Below are positions 25,341 to 35,715 of a stretch of 64,000 nucleotides of DNA, one piece after another (position 1 is the stretch's first letter; every line of letters starts with the position of its first letter). Source of the DNA: Heliopora coerulea (Eukaryota; Cnidaria; Anthozoa; Scleralcyonacea; Helioporidae); assembly GCA_030142905.1 (NCBI GenBank), contig JASJOG010000068.1, positions 712,001 through 776,000 of the forward strand. Reading direction: 5' to 3'. The notes beneath the pieces are model-generated. The model was not told the DNA's origin and searched no databases. It worked only from the letters and a program-made list of their open reading frames with translations. A program made the translations under genes and the position numbers.

Positions 25341-25393
25341 TGTAAATACGCGCTTCTGGTACTTACCAAAACATTTGCAATTGTGCTGGTCAT

Positions 25394-27340
25394 CTTGTCA
25401 ATATTTGCAGCTGTAGGATGTCTGAAAGCGGTCTGCGGGTGTTCTTCTGCTTATGGTGCAATGAACGTTGGTTTTTATTTCGTTCTGCTGGAAAATTTGC
25501 CGTTCTTTTAAAGACCAGGGCTGTAATGGGATGTATTCTTAACCGGACGTATTAATGGTTACTGATTAAGCATTTCCCAGACTAATTATTCTTCTTCTGG
25601 AGAAGACTTTTTAATTTTTCCGGTGCCTGACTATTGGAGACTGTAACACAAGCCGCTTGGGAAGTTGGAAATATTCGCTTGTGTTTGGTATTAAAGGTTT
25701 GATTAAGAATGAAGTTCATGACAAAGTGACCGTTTGATTTGTCGGAACCACAACGCCCACTTAAAATCTAAAATTCCTCTAAAGAGGTCTTTGATACAAC
25801 TGTGCCGAAAGATTTAAATATGTGCAGAATGTTAACGCTGGTGGGAAAACCCTTTTCCTTTACTCAAAATTCTTTTCGTGATAATTTTTTCGTGATATTA
25901 CTGTCACTTTACAGGAACGTTCTTTTCTATAATTCTGAGATTTTTGATGAAGTGCGAGTATTGCTGAATACCCCTAACGAACCTCTTTCTCTTCTCTCCA
26001 GAAACCGCTAATAGAAAATTCCTTTTAATGCGAGGAAGAGAGATGTAAAAATCTTGATGGATTCTCTTTTAAACCTAGTTGCAATTGTTCATTCTTTATC
26101 AATTTTTCTTTGAGATGTAGATTTCATACTATAGCATGCGTGGAGTTTCTTAGCTTCAAAAGAAAAAGTGATGATTGGAATTATTTTAAGGAAATTGACA
26201 ATAACATATATTTAGTGCATTCGAGAAACGCTTCCTTTTCTTTATAGTGGACCGTAGGCTTGACTCTGAAATTTTTTCAATGCGGTTTGGCTTTGTTCTT
26301 GAATATTTAAGTGAATAGAATTGCAGCGTTGATTCTTCATCACTGAAAAAAGAACGTTTTGTCGCTTGTTCCGTCAAAGAGGAGACAACAGCCATTCATT
26401 GGAGTCGAATTGTCCATTTTTATGGTCATTCAAGTCAAATTGAACCATTTTCATGATCATTCAAGGCAAATTGAACCATTTTCATAGTCAAATTGGGCAG
26501 TAGATTATGTTGTCTATTCCAGCGATTTGTTGACTTGATCCTACGATTTTGTTCGTGCCGTGCGATTGGCAAAAATTCAACTAAGTTCTCTCGCAATGGA
26601 CTTGTTCACCATGCATTGTTTCAAAAGCCACCATAGCAATAGCGTTCTTAGACATTGAATTCAATAATGTTTACATCTTTGGAGCCTTCTTCATACTTGT
26701 TTTCGTTCAAACTCTAACATGGGCAAACATTAAACAAGCATCCTAGGTTCCTTGTCAACTAGCATAGTTTGTGCACATTGGTATAACAGTAGAGAGCTAC
26801 GTCGGCAGTGTTGGACGACGTGCAAAAACCGAAAAGGGTAAGGCAACTGTAGAAACGTAACAGACGAGAAACTGACTTTTCGAACGAAGGCCATTGGTTG
26901 GAGTGAAACGTGGGCTTTCACTCGTAAAGTCAGTTTCTTATGTACTACGTTACAGCAGTTCCCTTACCCAGCTAGTTTGTTTACATCCTGCTCCGTCTAT
27001 ATTCTGAAGTGTTAACTGTTCAGGAAATAGTGAACGTGCAGTGCCAATCATACTGTACGTTATACTACACCACACCCGCATTCCACAGTTGAAACATTTG
27101 GCCGCAACAGAACTTTTATGACGTTCGGGAAAAACAGTGATTTCCCCTCGGTACGATTTCCAAGATTGCTAGAGAATGACGCCTTATTTTCAAATGACTT
27201 GTCAAAACACCTCAGAAGAACCCGAAGCTAAAACTAATTTATGTTTGAGAATGGATGCGAGGGACAAACTAGGAGGAAACCGTGGTCGTAGAAATTAACG
27301 CCCACGAAAAATAGGAAGAAAATCGAGTAATGAGGTTTTA
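25394..27340. other. Block upstream of D' and left of unit 2
   Basis: At about 25776 the motif AAAGAGGTCTTTGAT and about 90 bp after it weakly resemble the start of units 1, 3 and 4, so a diverged unit edge may lie here. The rest is unique apart from the hairpin at 26835-26970. No gene is recognised. Confidence 0.45.
26835..26970. repeat. Inverted repeat of about 45-bp arms
   Basis: GGGTAAGGCAACTGTAG at the left and CAGTTCCCTTACCC at the right pair imperfectly. The inner arms GAAACTGACTTT and AAAGTCAGTTTC pair perfectly around a loop of about 45 nt. It could be a small fold-back element or a transcribed hairpin; the sequence does not decide. Confidence 0.6.
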
Positions 27341-27359
27341 TTTAGTAAAAGCTCGTAAA

Positions 27360-30040
27360 GCTATATTATCATCGCTGTGGAAAAATTTAAATTAATTATG
27401 AAGTTTAACAAAGAGCTAGCTTCTCATTGCAATAAACGCAACATCGCTGGGGCATTAAATAATAAAATGTGACAATGAGAATGTCTGTTTTATTAAAGAG
27501 CGAGTTACTACCTTTATCGACAAGTATTGTACGCATCGTTGAGAATGGTGGCCACCCTGTTCAATTTGATTAATCTTATTTTCTCTATTTACTTCTTTCT
27601 ATTTTTTTAACAATGATGTCGTCCTTGGAGAAAACATGCTTATTCAAAAAGATCAACCCCTAATTCTTTCAAGACGACTTCTTTCCCACATTCTTTGTTT
27701 TGACATCTTGACCTTTTTTTATCACTTTCGAGTGCCTCACATCCTCTCACGTCCAACTTTGTCTCAAACGCCAAATTATATTAATCTAGCTCAAAATCGT
27801 AATATAAAGTTCATAGATCTTGTTAGAATTTCATTATCTTACTTGTTTCATGTTACTGCATTTATAGGAGCTAAACGTCATTTCTTCGATGAACATTACC
27901 ATCCCGTTTGTTTTTCACTGTTTATATTGCTGGGCTTTAAGATGGTTTTGGTTATACATCGTTCGAAAAGGAAAGCGGAAGCTTTTGATCGCTTGGGTTA
28001 GTCGTCTGCATCGAGTAAACTAACGTTGATCTGAGGTTGCTATGGTCTTGTTTTACATGATTAACCTCCCCCACTTCCCATCAAATCGGTGCAGTTTCAC
28101 TTAACGTGTGTCTAACATTGTTCAGAAGTAATACTCAAAGCTCTATTATAAAATACATTACGGGATTTAAAAGCCATAAGAGTCCGGGAACTGGCGAAGC
28201 TTGCTTGGTAAGAAAATGGCGTTTCGAGCGGGGGCTCTTCACTTTCCACCCCGTTGCTCGAAACATCAGTTTCCTATTTAGTACGTTTTTGGCTGTTCCT
28301 TGACCTTCCTGGCTTAGCTTTGTACACATCGTTCATCACTGCTGACTCACCATCTATTTTTATATTATTGGATATAACCTTCTTCCAGAGGTAGCTTACT
28401 GAAAAAGGTTGCGAGACTCTCCATTGATGAGGAAGTTGATTCATTTGAATTTAGTCACTTGCTGTGCTTACTCCAGTAAATTACAGAACAGATTTCACAA
28501 AATCACGTATGGCGTGTGAGCATTAGCTTCCCAAGAAATTCATCAAATGAGTCTTATTTCGTATTGCTTTATTAAGTTTTGGGTGGACCATTTACATCTC
28601 ACACTCTCAGTTGAATCTTTTATGGATTTCGCCTCCAAATACCATAAAAGACTACGAATTTTGCTTTGAGCAGCTGATTTTCGAGCGGCATATACTCCGC
28701 TGCCGATGAGTTAGAATTGCCACACGTGGCAGTGAAAGGTAACATTAAAATTAAAATGTTCTTGGACCAAATGATGTAATTGTTGAATTCAATCCAGAAC
28801 CCTAGTAATGTATGAGGAACCCTTTATAATTTTTATGAGTTGAATTTAGTCACCTAGAAACATGTGAGAATGCTTTTTTTCCGACAAACCAAACGGTTCT
28901 GGTCGTTATAACAATCGAGTGAGGGAGTCGTTATCGACGGAACAAGTATAGGACCGTCTTTTTCAATGATTAGACGTTCCACGGTAAAATAAAGTGCCAA
29001 TTCTTTACTCTTAATGATCTATTTACCAAGTTAACTGAATTTGAATCAATCTTGTGGCTCTTTGGAAAAAAGCACGGAATGTTAAATTGATTAAAAGTCC
29101 GTAAAAAATGAGGAAGTGTGGCTTAAATGTGCTACATGCAGCTTATTACTTAATTTGCTAAAAATATTACCAAACAGTCTATCACTCCGTTCTTTTCTCA
29201 TTCAAGAAAAAATCACATATAGAAACATTCTTTTTCGTGTAAGAAAGGAATCGATGAATGACACTGGGGAGAATCTTTAAAAGATATTCCGTCAGGGTTT
29301 TTGTAACTTTTATCCTCCTTACAAAAGGAATTATAAGAAGGGCAGCTTCTGGAGGAATAAGGAAGAAGACTTTGTTGTTGGTACTAAGCTTCTTTGTTTT
29401 TTCATGCAATGATATTCCAAATATTCGAAAACAATTTCAAAATATATTGCCGTAATATTAAACACTGAAGGTTATTCGTGGCAGGCTTGGGCTGGCCATT
29501 GCTCCATTTTGCCCTATAGAACATTGACTGACATTTTTTTCCATTGTACCATGGAACAATGGCCAGTCCAAGTCTCATTACTGGAAAGTTAATTTGCAAA
29601 GAGTCTTAGTAAAGTTGAGGGATTATTCCTACTGGTATTTGAAACATTTCACAATTTTGCAACAGGGTTGCATCATGTTTGCAAAGAGTCTTAAGTAAGG
29701 GGGAAAGTTTATCCTACTAGGATTCAAAACATTTTACTGGGTTACGGCTTGATTGCATGAAGATTGCATGATAGATCTCTTGAGAAGTCTTTTAAATTTT
29801 GAGTAGGCGTTGACCTAAGCCTCTTATACTTTATTCCGGGACTTAACTTTAATCTCGAACATAAACAACTATTTCAAACTTTACAAGTGGATGAATATTA
29901 CCGTCTCTTTCATTTATGAAACAGCGTTGTTGCAATTATACCTCTTCCCCCACGAAAACTAACGTCTGGATATGCATACTTTGGAAACCAAAAATACGTC
30001 CGGTCCGGCAAAAGATCCCATTGCAACGATGGACTATTAG
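27360..30040. other. Unit-2 flank upstream of gene B
   Basis: Shared with units 1 and 3. Short frames only, for example 121 codons at 27636-28001, which is broken in unit 3. No gene is recognised. Confidence 0.45.
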
Positions 30041-30048
30041 TATATAAG
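30041..30048 (+). promoter_or_regulatory. TATA box of gene B
   Basis: TATATAAG 79 nt upstream of the gene B ATG, identical in sequence and spacing to genes A and C. Confidence 0.65.
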
Positions 30049-30119
30049 TGAGACAAACAGAAAAACATCCAAGTGTAATCTAAGACTGCTCATAGACACG
30101 GCAGCAACTGATTGATAAG

Positions 30120-32414
30120 ATGTGTGCCACAGTCGCAAAATTTTTGGTAAGTAATTCTTTTATCCCAAATTGGTGTCACCGAGATTAAAGTCATTTTAGC
30201 TTAGTACTACTTTAACGTTTTTTTTATTTTTCAATGTTTATATTTTATGTAAAATACGGAGAAACTGGACAAAAGTAATATAACATTATTTTAACAAACT
30301 TGAGTAAACAGATATAACCAAAAGATTTCACTTTCCTTGATATATATGTATATATCATTAACCGTGCTTGTCCTATTTAACGTTGTCGAACTTAACGTTT
30401 GTGCGCATTAAAATCTGTTTGTCTATCGTCATTTTGTATTTGTCGGTTGGAATTTATTGTACCTGGAGAATAAGCCTTATCTTATATGAATTAATATTTT
30501 TTTCTTAATTCTACAATATAATCTCAGGTCAATTTCCAGTAAATTTATGAACCGCTAAGCGTTTGTCCTTGACTCGCGACTTAATCAGAGCATCAAAAAT
30601 CTTACTAAGTCAATGGGTGGAAAGCTTCCTGTAGTCCTTATACATTCATAAGTTTGAGCATAATTTCAGCAACACTATAACATCTTTCAAAGAAACAAAT
30701 ATTTTAATTCATTTAATTAAATCAAATGTTTCAACCGTTTGATTACGTTAAGTAGCACACAATTTATTAAATGGTCTTCGAAATATGAGCTGACTTAGGC
30801 AACTCGTGTCGGAAAATTAAAATTTTTGTCGACAAACTTTGATGCGCAAATTTTCTCACTATAACCCTCCATATATAAATTTCCGTTATCTATTTGTTGC
30901 TTGAATCGGAAGTGAATATTTTTGACTAATGACCGTGACAAAGTCGAGAGGGATTGTTTAACGATATTCACTGAACTTGAGGCAAATAATTGCTTTAGGA
31001 TAATTACACAGGTGGTTATCTGAGAGTAATAGTGAACGAGTTGTTATAAAAATTCCTCGGTAACATGCGTTCACTGTTTACTCACCTGGAGGTGATTATC
31101 GAGAAATGTGACGTGAATTTTGGTCAATCGCCACACGGGATTTACGATAATCTCCGGTGCAATTATACTAAAAAATAATAGTTGAATTAAAGTTTCCTTG
31201 GTTAACTAAAGATCACACATAACACTTCAAGTAGTGTGAAGATCGTTTTATAAACATGTGACAACTGGCGACGAAAGGAAAGAGTCACATTTTAGAATAG
31301 TAATAATACTGTTAAGAAACAAAAAGAAACCCAAAAAAAACTGATTGTAAGTCGTACTTGGATCACCAATAGTCCATGTTTCGTCTTATACGCGAATTTC
31401 AATGAACATAAGGCATTCCAATTTACCTCTTAGCTCTGAAGGAACTATAACTTTGGTTCCCACAGGCTATTCTACAAATACCCTGTTCCCACTACGTTCC
31501 TTCGGCTTTTGCATGCACTCACTGGTCATCCCCCTAAAGTTATGTTTATGCTTTGCTTAGCTGGTGAATAATGAAGTTTAGCAGATCTCACAACGCTGCT
31601 ATTATTGACGTCTCATTCGAGTTTTCGTGGTTATTTCTCCGTCATTTAAGTAATATGTGAAACTCGAGCAAGAGTGTTTGACCTTGTGATTAAACAAAGA
31701 GAAGAACGTTTGAAAAACGAGGCCAAAGGGTCTAACGTTCTTACGAATGTTTGGTATATCTACTCAAACAAACCAATATTTTAGTAGAAAATCAAGGGAG
31801 AAGTTGGCTTATTTCATGCAAGAGTTTGTTAGCGTATCAAAACACGTCTGAGTTAAAATTATTGATGACATGATCATTATCATCAACTTACTTTATATCA
31901 TCATTGGTTAATCATGATCATAAAAATTTTTACTCTGCTAACCCTTATTTTCATTAATCTATTAAACAAGATTAACACTTGATGTTTTGTCTTCTAGTTC
32001 GTATTCGCCTCAGTGTCGTTGCTAGTTTCATTTCACCATCCAGTAGTGGGAAAGAAATGTGACAAAACCAAAGCGACCAAGCGAAACAACATTCGATACT
32101 ATCGGGGAAACTTCTTGTTTGTAAAACAAAATCAAGGGAATTTTGGGGTTTCTATTAGACAACTTGGATCAAGTGTGAGCACACGAAATGCGGGGACTAC
32201 AAAATGTCCTTGGCTGTGGAAGGAGAACGTAGATCGATTAAGAAAGCCGAGAGCGTTGGCTGTCGCTGAGTGCAAAACATGCAGCAAAACCAATTGCCGA
32301 CAGATTAACTACACACATGTTGTACTTGTTGAAGAATGCGATCAAACCACAGGAGAAAAGGTTTGGATATGGAAACAACAAACGCTTCCAATTGGTTTTG
32401 TTTATATTGGATGA
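30120..32414 (+). CDS. IL-17-like secreted cytokine, gene B (two exons)
   Basis: Exon 1 is 30120-30146 (MCATVAKFL, then GTAAGT). Exon 2 is 31998-32414 after TTTTGTCTTCTAG. Phase-0 splicing predicts 147 aa. The signal peptide is about residues 1-26: a short polar start, the hydrophobic run L9 to F21, and cleavage probably before K28. Mature cysteines are at 30, 79, 101, 104, 109 and 123. C79-P-W, R91-K-P-R-A-L and A99-E-C-K-T-C correspond to the IL-17 CPW, R-x-P and A-x-C-x-x-C region. V118-L-V-E-E-C then W132-I-W lead to I141-G-F-V-Y-I, where the family has V-G-C-T-C-V. No N-glycosylation sequon is seen. The AATAAA at 33225-33230 is a candidate polyadenylation signal. The intact frame, splice sites and TATA make this the reference plus-strand copy. 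The family call rests on motif order, not on an alignment search. Confidence 0.8.
30147..31997 (+). other. Intron of gene B, unoccupied Tc1 site
   Basis: The 1851-bp intron retains the uninterrupted CCGTTATCTATTTGTTG near 30882-30898, the pre-insertion form of the Tc1 site in gene C. Confidence 0.75.
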
Positions 32415-33716
32415 ACAGAGAAATAAGAGAAAGTTACAACTTTTGGGTTTTTTATTTAGTGGATTAGTTCTATTTTGTCTAGCAGAGACAGTTTTGCTAC
32501 CTCTAACAAGCGAAAAATTGGATATGATCTTGAAATGTTTGTAATGCGATGAAGGAATTATAGCACAATCCGTGGCCCACATGAAGTAAATGTGGAGGTG
32601 TCTCCAAATTTTCATGATGAACACCACAAATCGTGTTACAGATGAAATATAAACGAATGATTGCACTGAAGCCTTGGTTTTCCAAAGATCACCCCGAAGA
32701 TCCAGTTAACTTCGTTCTAAAGTGTTTTTTTTTTGCAATATCGGCCAGAGCTACATCTGATGTAATGTAGAAACTCTAAAGCTAAGCAATCGTCGATTTG
32801 AGTTGTGGGTTCTTTATATCGGCATGAACTGGATGAAAGTTTAGCTTTGAATTAGTCAATATTGTTTTCTCGAAAATTACGTAGTATAATTTTTACACTT
32901 ACAAGAATACGTTCGATAATATTTCGCCCGTTCATTTATTCATTTTTAGTTGTCATTCAAAGTTGCAAAAGTATAATTAATGATGGGGCTGATATAAATG
33001 AGTTGGGAAATACTAACGTTTATGAAGATAGATATAGGTTCCTGCAACCCAAACAAGTCGTAGTGCGAACAACAGCTTAAACAATTTGATGTCGAGATAG
33101 TTTAAAAGATTTAAAAATAATTTTATAAAAAACTTATTAAGGTTATGATTGTTATTTAAACATTATTTGTTTAAGAATATATTCAATTCATTGATAATTT
33201 GTTATACCATATTTATTTGATTGAAATAAAAACGGTTTTTAAGCAGTTATTACTATAAGTTTGACTTAAATTGCTTGTGAAGTACCTAATTCTGTCACCT
33301 AATTACTTAAAGGACGTTACAGTCATTTGTTCAACAAATTAATAGTTTCAACTTGCACCTATCATCTAGTTAATTTTTTGTTGAACATCATTCATGCAAA
33401 GCTATTAAGAATTATTGGATGAAGTTCAGAAAGATGTCATGATTTGTTACTTGGAAGCAGATCAATTAATTATCGATGCTGAAGCCAGTGGTACATAATT
33501 TACTTGCTTACCTCTTACATATCGACAGACCCGTTATTTTGCTTCTATGAAATTATCAAGGACAAAAAAAATTAGCAATATTTCACCAAAATTTGCTCGA
33601 ATCATTTAAAAAAAAGAAAATTTATTTCTGTCACCTTTGGGTTTAAGTTGGTGATCAGTTAAAGCAAAGTGTTACAATGAATCTTTTTGTATTTCTTCGA
33701 TTTCGTGCTCTAGAAG
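32415..33716. other. 3' region of gene B
   Basis: Probable 3' UTR to about 33230 (AATAAA at 33225), then spacer shared with units 1 and 3. It includes the 72-codon frame at 32862-33080 conserved between units but unrecognised. Confidence 0.45.
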
Positions 33717-34056
33717 TACAGTCGAACCTCCATTAAGCGGCCCTCTATTAAGCGGCCACCCTCTATTAAACGACCACGGGCTGAAGTCCCAACAATATTA
33801 CCCATAATTTACTGTAAATTGCACCTCTATTAAACCGCCACCTCCATTAAGCGGCTGCGGCCACCTTCGAGCGGTCCCAAACGACGTTTAGCATTACCTG
33901 TCATCTCTAAGAAACGGTCGCTCTGAATTGTCACAACAGCACGAAGACAAAGATTAACGAAAAAACAATTTGTGATGTGAGATAAACATTCATGTCACTT
34001 AACAATACATCTGTTCATTACGCACTATTATTAAGTATTAGTGTTTCCGTTCCACT

Positions 34057-34560
34057 TTAGCTAACATCATATCCATCATTCTGTAGCTTTTGTTTCAGCC
34101 AACTTATCGAAAAAGCATCTCCTGTGAAATGATATTCACAAGGAACTTCCAAACCATATAAACCACCTCTGTTGACTCGTTTGCCCTTGATTACTGCTTT
34201 TCCGGAGTTGGTTGTTCGTTTTAGAAACTTTGTGAGCCAAATTGCCATTCACGAAATTGCGGATTTTCAAGTCGTTGGACATGTCACATGTCACATGTCC
34301 AACGACTTGAAAATCCGCACTCATTTCATTTGGATGCAAACACACTTTCAAAGACATCTGCTCAAAGTGCTTTACATTTTGAGCTGATTTACTATGCACG
34401 ACGTTTTTGCGCGAGTATTTAGAAACGACTGCCACAGCATTCGAGTCCACTTTATTATTTGGTTCTCGCATTAAACGATGTTCATCACCGATGTTTGGTT
34501 GCCATGTGTCCAAATATTCATGATGAATATGAAGTGATGATGAATATGACCAGGGTTTTA
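34057..34560 (-). pseudogene. HIRAN-domain protein fragment inside the pogo-like element
   Basis: On the minus strand, W-Q-P-N-I-G-D followed by M-R-E-P-N-N-K-V-D-S-N-A-V-A-V-V is the HIRAN signature (a fold that binds DNA ends in helicases and occurs in many cnidarian proteins). A second frame supplies the rest of the domain, T-N-S-G-K-A-V-I-K-G-K-R and G-L-Y-G-L-E-V-P-C-E-Y-H-F, with a stop at 34057. The two parts are in different frames, with the shift near the palindrome at 34259-34318, so the fragment is broken. The open frame runs on upstream to 34768, but part of that is probably antisense to the LINE fragment. Confidence 0.65.
34259..34318. repeat. Perfect 26-bp palindrome with 8-nt spacer
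   Basis: The arm 34259-34284 (GCGGATTTTCAAGTCGTTGG plus ACATGT) is exactly reverse-complemented at 34293-34318. It lies inside the HIRAN fragment at the place where its frame is disturbed, so it looks like an inverted duplication of coding sequence. Confidence 0.9.
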
Positions 34561-34689
34561 AAGAATCAAAAATCAAGTCATTGACGGAAGCTATTGGACA
34601 TGCTAAGGAACTGCGCAGATTTGCGTTGTACCACAGGTACGAGGAACTTGCATCGTCCATTTCGAGGACGAACGACTTGCTTTGCCCTT

Positions 34690-35395
34690 TAAAACTCATT
34701 AATCGCGTCAAAAACAGCTTTGACACAAAAACTCTATCAGACATTATTACATCTTTAGTTAATAGCAAGATGCTTTATTGCTCCACAGTATGGTCGAATA
34801 CATCTTCTTCAAATATAAAGAAAGTTCAATCGATCCAGAACTTCGCATGCAAGATTGTCTCGAAATCCAGAAAATATGACCACGTTAGTCCACTCCTACG
34901 TGAACTCAACTGGCTATCAGTTGAACAACTGCTATATTTTAGAGATGCGGTCATGACGTACAAATGCATAAATAATCTTGCACCAGACTATCTCTGTGAC
35001 AAATTAAGAAAACGATCTTCCGTGCATAATCGTAGAACTCGCAAACATGACTCTTTGCAATTCCCCTTTTTTAAATCAGCAACTGGCCAAAGGTCAATTG
35101 CTTAAAGAGCTGTTAAAACATGGAGCAATCTAGATACGGACATTAAATATAGCATGTCGCTTAAAACGTTTCAGACAGCTCTTAAAGAACGTTTGATATC
35201 CGAAAAAGTTATTTAAGGCTTCATAGATAAATTAATCACAAAACCTTGTATATTGTGCTGGTTAACTTTAATACTTAATTTTTGTAACTTTTAGGTGTAA
35301 ACATATTTTCAAATTTTTTATGATCTTGTAAATAGTTTCTGAAAAGCCCTTCCAGGGAGAAATCTATTAAAATATCATATCATATCAATATCAAC
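34690..35395 (+). mobile_element. 5'-truncated LINE 3' fragment nested in pogo-like element
   Basis: The plus-strand frame (34581-35105, real homology from about 34690) carries the region downstream of a LINE reverse-transcriptase catalytic core: S-K-M-L-Y-C-S-T-V-W, K-K-V-Q-S-I-Q-N-F-A, and R-E-L-N-W-L-S-V-E-Q. After a stop at 35103 the coding similarity continues (K-T-W-S-N-L and later S-L-K-T-F-Q) to about 35215. A 3' UTR follows, ending in repeated ATATC units near 35370-35395. It has no RT active site. It is related to, but clearly different from, the LINE at 16163-18840. Confidence 0.75.
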
Positions 35396-35715
35396 TCAAT
35401 GCACCGCGACGACAAATGCAGATTCGAGACTATTTTAAGCCAGTCTAGCTGACGATATAATTATTCATGAATCGAACGTTGATTTTTGTTTCGTGTGGTT
35501 TTCTCAACTTACAAATGATTTGTTGTTAGTTGTTTTTTTTTTTTTTATTAAAAGCTACTGTCTGTTCTTGTTAATGACTTGTAAATTGATTAAAATTACC
35601 GACTTCCGACACACCCATGTTCGACTCTTGGCATCCCTCTATTAAGCGGTCACCTCTATTAAGCGACCACATTGTCATTCCCCGAGGGTGGCCGCTTAAT
35701 GGAGGTTCGACTGTA

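Larger units (their letters stand above)
22148..25393 (-). pseudogene. IL-17-like relic D'
   Basis: The 3' 79 codons (22148-22387) remain open and carry the same core: A-V-A-Q-C-K-T-C, N-C-R-R-I, V-L-V-E-E-C-D and V-G-F-V-Y-I-G. CPW has become C-L-W. Upstream, to about 22553, exon 2 has in-frame stops (one just after the K-A-I-K run, others before the G-T-R-N-A-G segment) and at least one indel. The expected acceptor CCAG is absent (CTAT at the homologous place), and the first mature cysteine is Phe. A matching first exon survives at 25393-25367 (MTSTIANVL) with an intact GTAAGT donor. A degenerate TATA, TTTAAAAG on the minus strand at 25512-25505, lies 119 nt upstream of its ATG. The intron is about 2.8 kb. 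Greater divergence than A, B and C suggests it predates the triplication. Confidence 0.75.
33719..35713. mobile_element. Pogo/Tigger-like DNA transposon with captured fragments
   Basis: Terminal inverted repeats start CAGTCGAACCTCCATTAAGC and are followed by GG on both ends. They are flanked by TA (33717-33718 and 35714-35715). Unit 1 (near 9890) and unit 3 (near 52320) have the uninterrupted site. Subterminal CTCTATTAAGCGG motifs repeat at both ends. These TIRs and the TA target fit the pogo branch of Tc1/mariner. No transposase is present. The interior holds a HIRAN-domain gene fragment (minus strand) and a LINE 3' fragment (plus strand), so it is non-autonomous. It lies between the convergent genes B and B'. 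Confidence 0.8.
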
